Positions 1 through 12,137 of a stretch of DNA of 64,000 nt are shown here, one piece after another. Below the pieces are notes generated by a model. The model was not told where the DNA came from, made no database searches, and worked only from the letters and a program-made list of their open reading frames with translations. The position numbers were made by a program, and so were the translations under genes. Origin of the DNA: Metaphire vulgaris. Its lineage: Eukaryota; Annelida; Clitellata; Crassiclitellata; Megascolecidae. The stretch's first letter is position 1. The number at the start of each line of letters is the position of its first letter. The stretch is from the NCBI GenBank assembly GCA_018105865.1, contig CM030865.1, forward strand, positions 1,143,716 to 1,207,715, written 5' to 3'.

Positions 1-1447
1 TCCGCGAAACCAAACCCCAGAGAAACATCTGCTGCAAAACGACAAAAAATCGATCGTCGTCTCCGATCACGGCATTGGGTCGAATACTTTGTACAGCGAC
101 AACGACGGCTTGTGGGAAACCGCCAGAAGCCCCCCCTCGCTAATAGCCACGCCCCACGGTCTGTGAATGCCGAGAAGATGGCGAACGAATCGACCGTCGG
201 GGTTGAACAGGGTCACGCGGTTGTTGTCCTGATCGGCGACTATTACGCCCCCGTTCGGGTCGACGCATACGCCGCGCGGGTGCTTCATGTGCCCGTCGCC
301 CGATCCGATCGACCCGAACTTGAAGAGGAAGTGTCCGGTCGGGTCGAAGACCTTGACGCAGTGGTTGCTGCTGTCGGAGACGATGATCCGATCGAAACGG
401 TCGACGGTGACGTAGCGCGGCCAGTGGAACTGCTCGTTGCTGCTGCCCTGCGAACCGATCTGTCGGATGCACTGGCCGTCCGGAAGATGGATGCTCACGG
501 TGTGCTTGCCGTGCTGTGTGTCGGTCACGATGAACTGGCCGGCCTGGTTGACGACGATCCCGCGCGCCCATCCGAATGCCATCTTCTTCCAGGACCCGAG
601 GCAGGTTCCGGCGATGTTGAAGATCTTGACCGTGTGGTCTTTTTCGTCGGTGACCGCCAGGTGGCCGTCGCGGGTCAGCGCCACGCCCCACGGCTGGACC
701 TGCCCCTGGCCGATGACGTCGCGGGAGAACCCGGTGGTGTCGAAGACCTGCAGTCGCTGGTTCAGCCACTCGGCGGCGATCACGGTGCCGTTCGGAGTGA
801 TCGCGACGTCGTAGACTTCGTTGATCTCCCCGATCTTCGGACCGGTCTTGTCCGCCTTCCACAGGAGTCGAGGCGTCTGCCACTTCAGCGTCATCACGTC
901 GCTGCTGATGAATGGCGCCGGGCTTGCGGCTCTCGACGAATCGATGCCGTTGGCGATGTCTCCGAGGCTCGAAACGCGGCTGATGAGATCGGCGGACATC
1001 TCGCATTTCTGAAGGTCGCCGACCGTCAGCTGCTCCTTTGGCACAAACATCAGCATCGCGGTGATGTCGCGGGGCAGACGCGTTTCCGGACATCGGACGA
1101 AACTTTCAGCCATCTTGGCGAGATCTCCGTACATTGCCAGCAGCTGTATCGACTGGCCTGGTTCGGTCAACTTGGCCGCAAATTTCCACAGGCTCTTCAT
1201 GTTGGCGAGTTGCAAGGAACAGTTGTCTCTTTCTATGTTAATCGCTTTGATGCTTGCCTCGTGATATCTATGGAGAAAAAGAGACAGACCAAGTTATGCC
1301 TCACAATTCAGCAAATTAGTTAACATTGTCAATAATAACTGTCACTACAATGCCATCAGCATGAAATATAGATAAAATTTTTATTATACAAAATGATAAA
1401 TTACAATTAATTACATAATAGAAACATAGCTGCAACAGGCTACAACA

Positions 1448-1527
1448 TTAACCCCTTTACTGGGAATCCTGAATATATCCGTCCATTTTACAATGAGTTA
1501 CAGTTAACTGCACGGTAAAGGGGTTAA
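1448..1527. mobile_element. 80-bp palindromic MITE with TTAA ends
   Basis: Begins TTAACCCCTTTACTGG and ends with the inverted match GGTAAAGGGGTTAA. TTAA at both ends is the piggyBac-type target site. The inner sequence (TCCATTTTACAATGAGTTAC) is shared with the copies at 11089, 14016, 16612, 16767, 18236 and 50643. Confidence 0.7.
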
Positions 1528-1789
1528 ACCCCCCCAATGGAACATGAACCAAAACAGAGAGAACAGTTGAAAATAGTTTGAGCAGATCACAGCAAAGCAG
1601 AGCCAAGATAAACTTGTTCAGCTGAAATATTTGAACCAAATAAGTTACAGAATTGCATACTGGACAACTTCTATAGCACCATAGCTAGCATAGTGAAGGC
1701 CAAAGTCAAAGGTGTTATTGATCATGTTAGCAAGACAATGAGGAACAGAAAAAGTTAGTCCTTAGAAATTATCCAGAATACCACTTTGC

Positions 1790-2061
1790 AAAAATACCAC
1801 TTAACAGAAATACCGCTTTACAGAAATACCACTTGACAGAAATACCACTTGACAGAAATACCGCTTTACAGAAATACCGCTTCACAGAAATACCGCTTTA
1901 CAGAAATACTGCTTTACAGAAATACGGCTTTACAGAAATACGGCTTTACAGAAATACCACTTGACAGAAATACCGCTTTACTGAAATACCACTTTACTGA
2001 AATACTGCTTTACTGAAATACCACTTTACAGAAATAGGGCTTTACAGAAATACCGCTTTAC
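1790..2061. repeat. 16-bp minisatellite starting exactly at the TRIM splice donor
   Basis: About 17 tandem units of ACAGAAATACCGCTTT with single-base variants. On the transcribed minus strand each unit reads GTAAAGCGGTATTTCT, and the first unit begins with the actual splice donor GTAAAG (2061-2056). The intron therefore opens with a ladder of donor-like copies. Confidence 0.85.
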
Positions 2062-2879
2062 CTGTCAACTTCTTCCAGTAGGTATTGTTTGCGCTGGTGA
2101 ATCATTGACAGAAGACTGTTTGTCTGTCGTTCAATTTCCAGTTTCGTTTTCTTCATCGCCGCCTCTCGGATGCTCTGAACGTCCTCGAGTCGGGCCAACA
2201 GTTCTTCGTACTTCATGACCTTCTCGCTCATTCCGGCGATCTTCGACTGTATCGTCTCCTTTTTGTTTCCGAGCGCTGCGAGCAGCTCGGTGGTCTCGTG
2301 GGTCACGTGATCCGTAACGGCGCAGACGGTGCACAGCGGTGCCAGGCACGTGGCGCAGTAGTACCGGACGTGCTCCGCCTCGTGCTGCTCGCACTTCAGC
2401 ACCGATTGGGCCATCTGGGTGACGGGTATGGCCGAGTGGGTCTGGAAGAGGTAGTGCCGGTCGTGGTCGCGCTTGCAGCGCTCGCAGAAGCTCAGTCCGC
2501 AGCTGGTGCAGTGGTCGCGGGCGACCACCTCCAGCTTCTTGTAGCGGCAGACATCGCAGTAGACCCGCTTCTGGGACGCCATCCTGGCCGCCATGTCCCT
2601 CATCATCGGGTCCGGCTGCTGGTCCTCCTCGCCGTTCAAGACCTTCAGGTCGACCGTCACCGACTGACGGCAGACGGGGCAGGGAAACGAGGCCGCCCCA
2701 ACCAAGGACCCTTCGTCCTTCTCGCTCAGGGATCGAAAGAACCGGTCGATGCAGGGGCGCAGAAGGTGTGCTGACAGGGACGTCTATCAAGTTAGAATGA
2801 CGAACTAAATTCGTCCAGAATGATATATGCAAATAAATATGGGCAGCCGTCTATTAAATAAAACAGTAAACAGTAATGT

Positions 2880-4000
2880 TTTTCTACCACTTAACTATCA
2901 CCTAGGCCTCCTATATTTGGCAAACCTCGGGCGCATTCAGTCGCCGCTCCAAAACTTTCAAGATATTGCATGTAGGGCACCGCTCACCGCTTCTATAGCG
3001 CCTAGACCGGAGCAAGCTCGCAAAATGCAAGCGCTCCTATAACTCCAAGGCTCAAAGTTATTATTTTAACTAATTCTTTTTTACCACTTAACTATCACCT
3101 AGGCCTCCCATATTGGGCAAACCTCGGGCGCATTAAGTCGTCGCTCCAAAACTATCACGAAATTGAATGTAGACCACCGCCCACCGCTTCTATAGCGCTT
3201 AGACCGGAGCAAGCTAGGTAAAATGCAAACGCTCCCATCACTCCATGGTTCAAAGTCATTATTTTAACTAATTCTTTTCTACCACATAACTATAACCTAG
3301 GTCTCCCATATTGGGCAATCCTCGGGCGCATTAAGTCGCCGCTCCAAAACTATCAAGATAATGAATGTACGCCACCGCCCACCGCTTCTATAGCGCCTAG
3401 ACCGGAGCAAGCTCGCAAAATGCAAGCGCTCCTATAACTCTAAGGTTCAAAGTTATTATTTTAACTAATTCATTTCTACCACTTACCTATCACTTAGGCC
3501 TCCCATATTTGGCAAACCTCGGGCGCATTAAGTCGCCGCTCCAAAACTATCAAGATAATGAATTTTACCGCTTCTACAGCGCCTAGACCGGAGCAAGCGC
3601 GCAAAATGCAAGCGCTCCTATAACTCCATGGTTCAAAGTTATTTTAACTAATTCTTTTCTCCCACTTATCTATCACCAAGGCCTCCCATATTGGGCAAAC
3701 CTCGGGCGCATTAAGTCGCCGCTCCAAAACTATCAACATAATGAATGTACGCCACCGCCCACCGCTTCTATAGCGCCTTGACCGGAGCAAGCTCGCAAAA
3801 TGCAAGCGCTCCTATAACTTCATGGTACAAAATTATTATTTTCAAGAATTCTTTTCTACCACTTAGCTATCACGTAGGCCTCCCATATTTGGCAAACCTC
3901 GGGCGCATTCAGTCGCCGCTCCAAAACTATCAAGATAATGAATGTATGCCACCGCCCACCGCTTCTACAGCGCCTAGACCGGAGCAAGCTCGCAAAATGA
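2880..4000. repeat. Left-arm tandem repeats of the foldback element
   Basis: Units of about 185-200 bp begin near 2880, 3083, 3276, 3472, 3656 and 3853. Each runs from TCTACCACTTA.CTATCAC through CCTCGGGCGCATTAAGTCGC and GACCGGAGCAAGC to a TTATTTTAACTAATTC end. The same units occur inverted at about 5068-5935, so the element could fold into a long hairpin. Confidence 0.85.
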
Positions 4001-4460
4001 ATGAACTGTCCCTTAGATTCACAATATGTTTCATGCTGCAAGACCTTCAAAGGCAACAAATTATATGTAAATTATATGTAACAAACAGCGTCACAACGGC
4101 CAACCGTTAGACAAAACAGTGTACTCTATCCACACCACTATTGCAGGTGCTAAAGCCATATGGAATCAATGAACTGTCCCTTAAATTCACAATATATTTC
4201 ATGCTGCAAGACATTCAAAGGCAACAAATTAAATGTAAATTATATGTTATAAACAGCGTCACAACGGCCAACCGTGATACAAAACAGTGTATGCTATCCA
4301 TACCACTATTGTAGGTGCAAAAGTCATATATGGAATCAATGAACCGTCCCTTTAAATTCACAATATGCTATGTTTGATGCTGCAAGACATTCAAAAGCAA
4401 AAACTTGATTTCAATTTCAAGACCTTCAAAATCAATACACTGCTTTCAATTATATGCAAA
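4000..4460. repeat. Internal tandem repeat of the foldback element, unit about 170 bp
   Basis: Three successive copies start at ATGAACTGTCCCTTA (about 3998), ATGAACTGTCCCTTA (about 4167) and ATGAACCGTCCCTTT (about 4340). Each is followed by a TTCACAATAT, a CATGCTGCAAGAC-like and a CAACGGCCAACCG segment; the third is cut short. The unit differs from the arm repeat. Confidence 0.75.
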
Positions 4461-4998
4461 TAAACACCATCTATCAAATTTTTGGCGTAAGTTATTCTGC
4501 ATGGTCCTCTCCATTCTACCGATTCGTTTGCTTTGACAAAGATGCTGGCGGTTGCGCAACTGAAATGTAACCAATGAGAGCAAAATGAGCATTGGATCAT
4601 TTGGCCCCTACATTTCCCTTGGCAGATGCAATGTAATTTCCATATTTTTTCGATGTAGACGGTTTTTTGCTTCACTCTGCGCATACCTGGACATTTACCT
4701 ATTTTTAATCTCTGTATCAGTGCATCAACATGCGCCACTAACTGACCTGGGTCGAACTCCATTCCTGATGGGTCCACGCTCTGGCAAACAGCTAGTGCGG
4801 CAGCTACGGCATAGAACCCGCACAGTCGCGAGAACCGGTACTGTCTAAATGTAAGAATACATTATCCGCTGAGCGGCATTGTCGGATGTAAAGTTTAACC
4901 TGTTCTTGGATATAAAAGAGGCAATAAAAATGATGCAATCCCAGACTTTGAATGAATCCACTTATCTTTGTCCCCAAGGACGCTGCCCATGGGCTCAA
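4391..4998 (-). pseudogene. Relic of a transposon ORF: Ulp1-like protease end plus PHD-like finger
   Basis: On the minus strand, 4777-4391 encodes a piece with a PHD-like zinc finger pattern (LHCICQGKCRG, then QCSFCSHWLHFSC, then a W-x-x-PC). Immediately upstream the same frame reads LCGFYAVAAALAV, which resembles the catalytic-cysteine segment (D-C-G) of Ulp1/sentrin-type cysteine proteases. The overlapping minus ORF at 4998-4804 ends STGSRDCAGS, the expected residues before that segment but in another frame, so a small indel breaks the gene there. Ulp1-like proteases fused to PHD-type fingers are, from family knowledge, common passengers of animal DNA transposons. No transposase is recognisable, so the element looks non-autonomous. 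The domain calls come from motif reading only. Confidence 0.55.
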
Positions 4999-5067
4999 TA
5001 ATTACGAATTGGTGCAACTGATGCTTCTTCTTACGCTCATAAATGGCTTGGGTTATGACATGCGCCG

Positions 5068-5935
5068 TTTGACAGGCCTAGGTGATAGTTAAGTGGGAGA
5101 AAAGAATTAGTTACAATAATAACTTTGAACCATGGAGTGATGGGAGCGTTTGCATTTTACCTAGCTTGCTCCGGTCTAAGCGCTATAGAAGCGATGGGCG
5201 GTGGCGTACATTCATTATGTTGATAGTTTTGGAGCGGCGACTTAATGCGCCTGAGGTTTGCCCAATATGGGAGGCCTCCAGAATTAGTTAAAATAATAAC
5301 TTTGAACCTTGGAGTTACGTCGCGAGCTTGCTCCGTAGACCGGTGGCGTACATTCATTATGTTGATAGTTTTGGGACGCCCTGAGGTCCAAATATGGGAG
5401 GCCTTGGTGATAGATAAGTGGGAGAAAAGAATTAGTTAAAATAATAACTCATCATCATTTTGGCTTGCCGGTCTGGCGCTATAGTCCGGTGGCGTACATT
5501 CATTATCTTGATAGTTTTGGAGCGGCGACTCGCCGTTTGCTCAATATGGGAGGCCTAGGTGATAGTTAAGTGGTATAAAAGAATTAGTTAAAATAATAAC
5601 TTTGAACCATGTTGCTCGGTCTAGGCGCTATAGAAGCGGTGGGCGGTGGCACATTCGATATGTTGATAGTTTTGGAGCGGCGACTGAATGCGCCCGAGGT
5701 TTGCCCAATATGGGAGGCCTAGGTGATAGCTAAGTGGTAGAAAAGAATTAGTTAAAATAATAATTTTGAACCATGGAGTGATGGGAGCGTTTACATTTTG
5801 GACCTACTCCGCTCGGTGAGCGGTGGCCTACATTCAATATCTTGAAAGTTTTGGAGCGGCGACTGAAGGCGCCCGAGGTTTGCCAAATATAGGAGGCCTA
5901 GGTGATAGTTAAGTGGTAGAAAAACATTACTGTTT
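5068..5935. repeat. Right-arm inverted tandem repeats of the foldback element
   Basis: Reverse-complement copies of the left-arm unit, with AGGCCTAGGTGATAGTTAAG recurring near 5070, 5550, 5715 and 5900. Several copies have internal deletions, such as the shortened ones at 5310-5400 and 5455-5530, so this arm is more eroded than the left one. Confidence 0.8.
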
Positions 5936-6146
5936 ACTGTTTTATTTAATAGACGGCTGCCCATATTTATTTGCATATATCATTCTGGACGAATTTAGTT
6001 CGTCATTCTAACTTGATAGACGTCTGACAGGGCAGGACGCGGGGGTCCGACTGGCGCTCTCTGCAGATGGGACAGTTGTCCCCCGCGACCGACGGGAACT
6101 CTTCCTTCGCCGCCGAAAGGGCGTCTTCGGGAAATTTCGCCGCCAT

Positions 6147-6610
6147 TTGACGATCGGTTCTGATTTCTTAAATACTTTGATTTTTATAATTATTCATCGA
6201 TCGATCGAAATTCGTGGCAAAGAAATTAAATACACGTACACGCAAACCGATGACGTCGACGAAACACGCAATGAACTAGTATAAGTAAGTAAACAATAGC
6301 AACAAATTTTATTCTTAATTTACAAAAGCATCGATCCACAATACTTAATTGAAGCACATTTTATTCTTATTCCATTTTATTTGTACGTCTTTTTAACCTT
6401 GATCTGAAGTCCGAACAGATTTCTATTGGCACAACAGCCCCCTCTAGAACGACATCCTCGCGCGCTCTATTGCTTTTTCGTACGCATTCTATGCCATCAT
6501 TAGTTTTTTTACATTCATTTGATTTCTTTAAAAATATAAAAAATAAAATATCGAAGTTTTAAAGTTTACTGAATTTTCCGAATTTGCGTTTAAGTCGTAA
6601 ATAGAAAATT
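6147..6610. promoter_or_regulatory. Bidirectional upstream region between the TRIM and M16 genes
   Basis: Only 464 bp separates the minus-strand TRIM start codon from the plus-strand M16 start codon, so both 5' UTRs and promoters must lie here or overlap. It is AT-rich on the M16 side and has a GATGACGTCGACG stretch near 6250. I see no clear TATA box for either gene. Confidence 0.55.
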
Positions 6611-9600
6611 ATGGTCGAAGTCGGTGCCTCGTGTACTGGCGTAACGGATGCCTACGAGCTGCAGTACAGCGGCCGGGTGAACGAAGTGACCCCCGTCTTC
6701 AAGTATCGGTCAAGAAGGAGCGGACTGAGGGTGGTCGTCGCCCAGGTTGAAGGGCCACTGGTCAGCGGATTCTTCTGCGTCGGTTAGTCGGACCGTACCT
6801 TACTCCCTCGCTGCACAGCTTAGACCCTTCCCCACCGCAACGACCCCCTCTTTGCTTTGATGACAGAACCCGCTTGATCCCGGGTGGGGAGTGGGTCAGA
6901 GATGTTTGAGGGGTTGGGGCACTCGGTAGTTTCAAAAATCTGGTGCACTCCAAGCTTTAAGCAGCTGATTTTTTATGTATATGGTTCCATATGGTTGGGA
7001 CTGAAGAATTTATGCGGTAAATGCACAAATCCAACATACACAACGAAGCAGCAATACTATTAGAACGGTAAAAACAGTAACTCGAAAATGGGAGAGGGTT
7101 ATGGTTAGGCTTAGAGTTAGGGTTAGGTTAGGCCGACTCAAACCTTGCATGTATTGGTGGGGTCGAAATGGTGTTGGTTAGATCCCTGCGGTTGCCTTCT
7201 CTGCCTGAAGACTGGTCCAATTGACTTTACACCTCCCGATGATGAGGTGGGTAAGATGATTTCCAATTGCATTATTCCTCACGGGTAAGTTGTAACTGAA
7301 AGGTGAATAAGTTGTCCATGTTTGCTATGCAGTGATTAGGGCCAGATTATAAAGTCTGCGGCCAACTTGTGACTTGTCATGAACCTATATCACTGTTTTG
7401 CCAATATTAAAGCCTGCATTTTAAAGCTAGAGTTGCAGTGAAGGAGCTTTTTGTGCCTAGTATTGACAAATATGGCTGTTGAAAAGCTGTCTTGTGCATT
7501 GGGTTCACTATTGACATGTTGACATTGAGTATTAGAAGTACTTTTTAGCAGTAGAGGTATCTTTTTGAAACAGCAACTGAAGCCAACGATGACGATGGAT
7601 TGCCTCACACTCTGGAGCATCTGATCTTCATGGGCAGCGAGGACTATCCATTTAAGGTAAGGGGTCGGTCCATAAAGTACATCATGATTGAGGAGGAGGA
7701 GGGAGTCTAGGAAAACGTGACAGTTTGACAAATGGATGACAACATTGACGGTAAAAACTGTCAAAAACAGTGTGATATACTTTGTGTACGGCCCCTAATG
7801 ATATACTTTGTAGTGTACAACATATAAATGGATGTTGTACCATAAGTGTCCTCATGCATGATGTGTGAATCATATTACATCTTAACATACTGAGTATTAG
7901 AACAATGCTGTAGTATTTGTTATACTGAGATGAATTTTTGATGAATCAGATATTGGACATTTATGTAGCACCCTTAAGACATGTAAGTCCTGGAAACTAA
8001 AAGCTGAATTGCAATAGATACTAAAGTTTCTTAGGTAGAACTTGTGATTTTATTATTTATTATACTTATGATATTTTTAAATGGCAATATGATAGGTATT
8101 ATTGAGGACAGCTTCTTAGAAGGATGCCTATAACATGATCTATAATATCTATGCCTTAAATTATGTTGAGCCCTCCAAAGTCTAGTCTCTTCTTTTTTTC
8201 CTTCCTTCTGTCGTTCCCTATTGGGTTGGACGATGGGTCTGAATGAGTTCCTTCCACTTTTGGATGCAGCTCTTTTGCATTTCTTCTGCATCCTCTTTTT
8301 GCTATTTAGTTATGATATAGCTCCCTTTTGTAATCACATCACCTGAACTTTTTGAAATCTTGTTTCCTAACTAACCTTCATGTATAGCATCAGAAGATCT
8401 ACAAATGAAGTGAGGAAATCATTACTATATGTAGAGCATGGCTGAGAGTGACATTGACTTCATTCATCCATTCAGGGACTTTGTAGGGCAGTGTATTAGC
8501 AGTTAACAAACTGTCCTGTTCGTCACAAGGTCTGCACTCTGCAGTTCAAGCCTTGACCGTAGCAGAAACTTCTTATTGTATTTTTCAGGGTGTTCTTGAC
8601 CTGGTGGCCAACAGGTGTCTGTCGTCGGGGACCAATGCCTGGACAGACACCGACCACACCTGCTACACCATGACGACTGCAGGTAGCGATGGATTTCTTA
8701 AGCTGATGCCTCTCTACCTCGACCACATCTTGTATCCAACACTAAAGGTAACTTGGCATTTCTTTAAGCCAGAGTCATCCTCTTAATAAAAACTTCTTTT
8801 TACACCTTTTGAGCACAACACTGCATTCAAGTACTGTATTTTAAGTACTGCATTTTAAGTACTGTGTTTTACATACTGAATTTTATGCACTGTATGTACT
8901 GTGTGTGCTAAAGTAAAGTACAGTACACAGATTGCATTACTACACGTTTTAAGTACACTATACTGTTTTGCATACTGAATTTATTGCACTGTATTTTGTG
9001 TAATGTATTTTGTGTACTGTAAAATACAGTACACAAAATGCATTACTATGCCTTTTAAGCACAACACTGTATTTTTTGTGATGCATTTTAAGTACTGTAT
9101 TTTTGTCCTGTATTTTGTGTATTGTATTTTGTGTACTGTATTTAATGCCTGTATTTTATGCCCTGTATTTTGTGTATTGTATTTTGTATACTGTATTTTA
9201 TGCCCTGTATTTTGTGTATTATATTTTGTGTACAGTATTTTATATTTTATATATTTTTTATGCACTGTATTTTGTGTAATGTATTTTTTGCAGTATAGCA
9301 CTAGTGATCATGTGTAGTGTCAATGAATAAGTGTAAAATTTACACTGTAATTTGTACTTCTTACTTTGTGCATGTTTGAATACAGAGCTGGCTTTTTTCT
9401 GATTTCTCATTCATAGAGTACGGACTATTTCTTTGCAATCATTTCTGATGCACTGCAGAGTCAGTTTGTCGCTGCACATTTTTTAGTTTCTTTCCACGAG
9501 AAAGTTAAATTTTTGTCGCCTGCTTTCTAGGAATCAGCCTACATCACTGAAGTCCATCACGTTAACGGGAGCGGAGAAGATGTGGGAGTCGTCTACTGCG

Positions 9601-10111
9601 AGATGCAGGCGCGGGAGAACACCGGGGAAAGCCGAACTCACCTGGAGATGCTCCGGGCAATGTATCCCGGCGGCTGCGGATACAAATCGGAGACGGGAGG
9701 CATCATGGAAAACCTTCGAATCAGCACGTCACACGGCAAGGTTCGTGTGGTCAAGATGTTGCCAGTTGAGGATGATTGATTTTTAAAAAGTACACTAATA
9801 ATCATGTTTATTTCTGTGTTTTTCTTACTTTCTATATGTCCAGGTTAAGAATTATCACTCGGAGTTCTACCGGCCAGAAAATCTATACCTTATAGTTACC
9901 GGGATGGTCGAACCATCCGAAGTTTTAGCTCGACTGCAGAAATTCGAGGACAAGATTGACTTGAAGGTGTGTTATCGCTCTGCATATAGAATAATAATAT
10001 TAATAATTATTATTATTATGCATTTTTATAGCACCAGTTATAATACTCTGAGGCATCCGTTGATACTGCAGGTCCTAACCAGTGGAAATCAGAAAGGCAG
10101 GAAAGGCTGTC

Positions 10112-10172
<61 letters not shown>

Positions 10173-10217
10173 GATGTTGTTATTATTATTATTATTATTA
10201 TTATTGATTTGTTGTTG

Positions 10218-10252
<35 letters not shown>

Positions 10253-12086
10253 AATGTCAATTTGTATAGCACTATGTGCCTGTTCGAGGAATATGTCAGA
10301 GTTTATCTCTGGTATGTATAGAGTTAGGATGAAAGTGGTATTACCGGTAAATAACTATTTTTGTGATTTGATACATTTATACATAAAGTCATGTATAAAG
10401 TTAGGATGAAAGTGGTATTAAATAACTATTTTTGTGATTTGATACATTTTCGACATGTGTAAATAATTCTGACGTGTTTTTTGTGTGCGTGGTCATTAGT
10501 GCACAAGGTCTTCGTATGCCCGACCTTGGCAGAGTCCTGTACCACCTCTCCTGGAGACCGTGGAAAAGACTGTATCTTATCCGTGTGATGATGAGGAATC
10601 TGGAATGGTGGTCATGGCATGGAGAGGTCCTCTGGCCAAGGTAGTTTTGGTTGCAGTCAAATTTGACTGCCATTTACAAGTACAGTAGAACTTGGATATT
10701 ATAACAGACTTGGTTATAATGTACCACAATGTACAGTAGAACTTGGATATTATAACAGACTTGGTTATAATGTACCTCAATGTACAGTAGAACTTGGATA
10801 TTATAACAGACTTGGTTATAATGTACCACAATGTATGATTCCGTGTGATGCGGCACCGTATTGGATGATATTGGATATGATGTACCTCGGATATAATGTA
10901 GTAAATTTTACAGGCCTGCTAAGTACGTTATAATGAAGTTTTACTGTAGCTGTTTAACTTGTGGTTTGCTGTCGCTAACAGGACCACAAATACTATTATA
11001 TTAAGGGGTCATGACCTTAAGCAGGTTAATTATGACCATCTCTAGTTTTTGAAAATTCACATCTTGGCAAATTCGGTTATAGACCTAGTTAACCCCTAAC
11101 CGTGTATTTAACTGTAACTCAATGTAAAATGGACGGATATATCCGGGATCCCCAGTTAAGGGGTTAAGGAATGATTTTTCGAAATTCCAATCAGACCCGT
11201 AAGTGATTTGTGTGTCTTGCTTCGAAGAGTGAAACTCAGTTGAAATAATTTTTTATTTAAAGTCTTTTCTTTTTTATATTTCGTCAGGAACAGAAGCGTC
11301 TTTCTGCGCTTTTGGTTCTGATGGAGTACCTGACGTACACGTCCGTGTCTCCGATGCAGCGCGACTTTGTGGAGCTGGAGGAGCCTTACGCGAACGACGT
11401 AAGACGACATCTGTCCCATGATGCAGCGCTACGATATCTATCCGCTTTCGTTTGTGTGTTCTTTGCGGACTTTTAAGTGGCCTGTTTGGTACTTTTAACC
11501 CTTAAACCTCCGGAACCGAGTATGCTCGGTCGAATTGTATATAGGTACAAAGTATTTGGTAGTGTAAGAGTTAATCTTGTATATGTGAACGGGGTCTGAA
11601 TTGATGTAATTGGCAATGCAGTCGTGTTTTTTTATTGACTTGTGAACTTGTGCTTCTATTGCTGACTACATAACTATTTGCCCCCTTTATCTAATTTGCT
11701 GTAAGAAGTTGAGTCTCGTTACATTACGATGTTGGACAGTCAGTTTGTGGTAGGGATGGACTGAGAGTGAGAATGCGTATGGATAGGCAAAGTCTTTGTG
11801 TTTGATAGCATAGAGTCGTGAATTCATGCCACTGTAACATTCTCATTGGCTGTTTTTCTGCAGACTCTCTGACAACCATACGCTTAATATCAGTGAATTT
11901 TAATGGGTCATTCTATGTTTATTAGTGTTTTATGTTTTTTTTTCTCTTTTCAGATCAGTTATTCGATCATTGAGAATTCTGAATCTTGCTTCTACTTTCA
12001 TTTTGACAACGTCCCGTTGGGAAAGCTCCAAGAAATCAGCCCAAGGTTTGTCAAGCTACTCGATGTCATCACGGATTGCCAAAGCT

Positions 12087-12137
<51 letters not shown>

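Larger units (their letters stand above)
2780..6023. mobile_element. Foldback-type DNA transposon with 9-bp TSD inside the RING exon
   Basis: The element starts ACGTCTATCAAGTTAG and ends with its reverse complement, and the terminal match continues inward for well over 100 bp. It is flanked by ctgacaggg at 2771-2779 and again at 6024-6032, a perfect 9-bp target duplication. The arms are built of tandem repeats: about six direct copies of a roughly 195-bp unit on the left (about 2880-4000) and inverted, shortened copies on the right (about 5068-5935). The centre (4000-4390) has three copies of a roughly 170-bp unit and a decayed ORF. Foldback elements and Mutator-like elements are known for 9-bp duplications, and foldback elements for long arms made of subrepeats. 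Assignment to that group is inference. The near-perfect ends and intact duplication suggest a recent insertion. Confidence 0.88.
67..6146 (-). pseudogene. TRIM-NHL protein gene, RING exon split by a transposon
   Basis: Read on the minus strand: ATG at 6146, first exon part 6146-6024 (41 codons, starting MAAKFPEDAL and containing CPIC...LPCQ), then a 3.2-kb transposon, then 2770-2062, then an intron and the last exon 1267-67. The donor after EEVDR (GTAAAG at 2061-2056) and the acceptor TTTTTCTCCATAG before 1267 join in phase 2. Domains in order: RING (CPIC near residue 25 to CPVC), two B-boxes (CDVC...C-x2-C and CEQH...C-x2-C), coiled coil, linker, and about five NHL repeats (for example HPRGVCVDPNGGVIVAD). 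The family are E3 ubiquitin ligases and RNA-binding regulators of the TRIM2/3/71 type. Without the transposon the two RING parts abut, but one base is missing near 2757-2760, so the frame shifts just after the FC of the C-x-H-x-F-C motif. All downstream exons are open. It is either a broken allele or pseudogene, or has one sequence error plus a recent insertion. Confidence 0.75.

Noticed and set aside
112..1323. Plus-strand ORF of about 400 codons opposite the NHL exon
   Set aside because: It is the antisense of a strongly NHL-like exon; its composition (Asp/Val/Arg-rich) follows from the coding strand and shows no domain.
2298..2774. Plus-strand ORF opposite the RING/B-box exon
   Set aside because: Shadow of the TRIM coding strand, which has clear zinc-ligand patterns.
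6762..6953. Small minus-strand ORF overlapping the end of M16 exon 1
   Set aside because: No similarity or splice context; lies mostly in intron 1.
7113..7135. Telomere-like GTTAGGGTTAGG stretch
   Set aside because: Only two to three imperfect units in an M16 intron; not a telomeric array.
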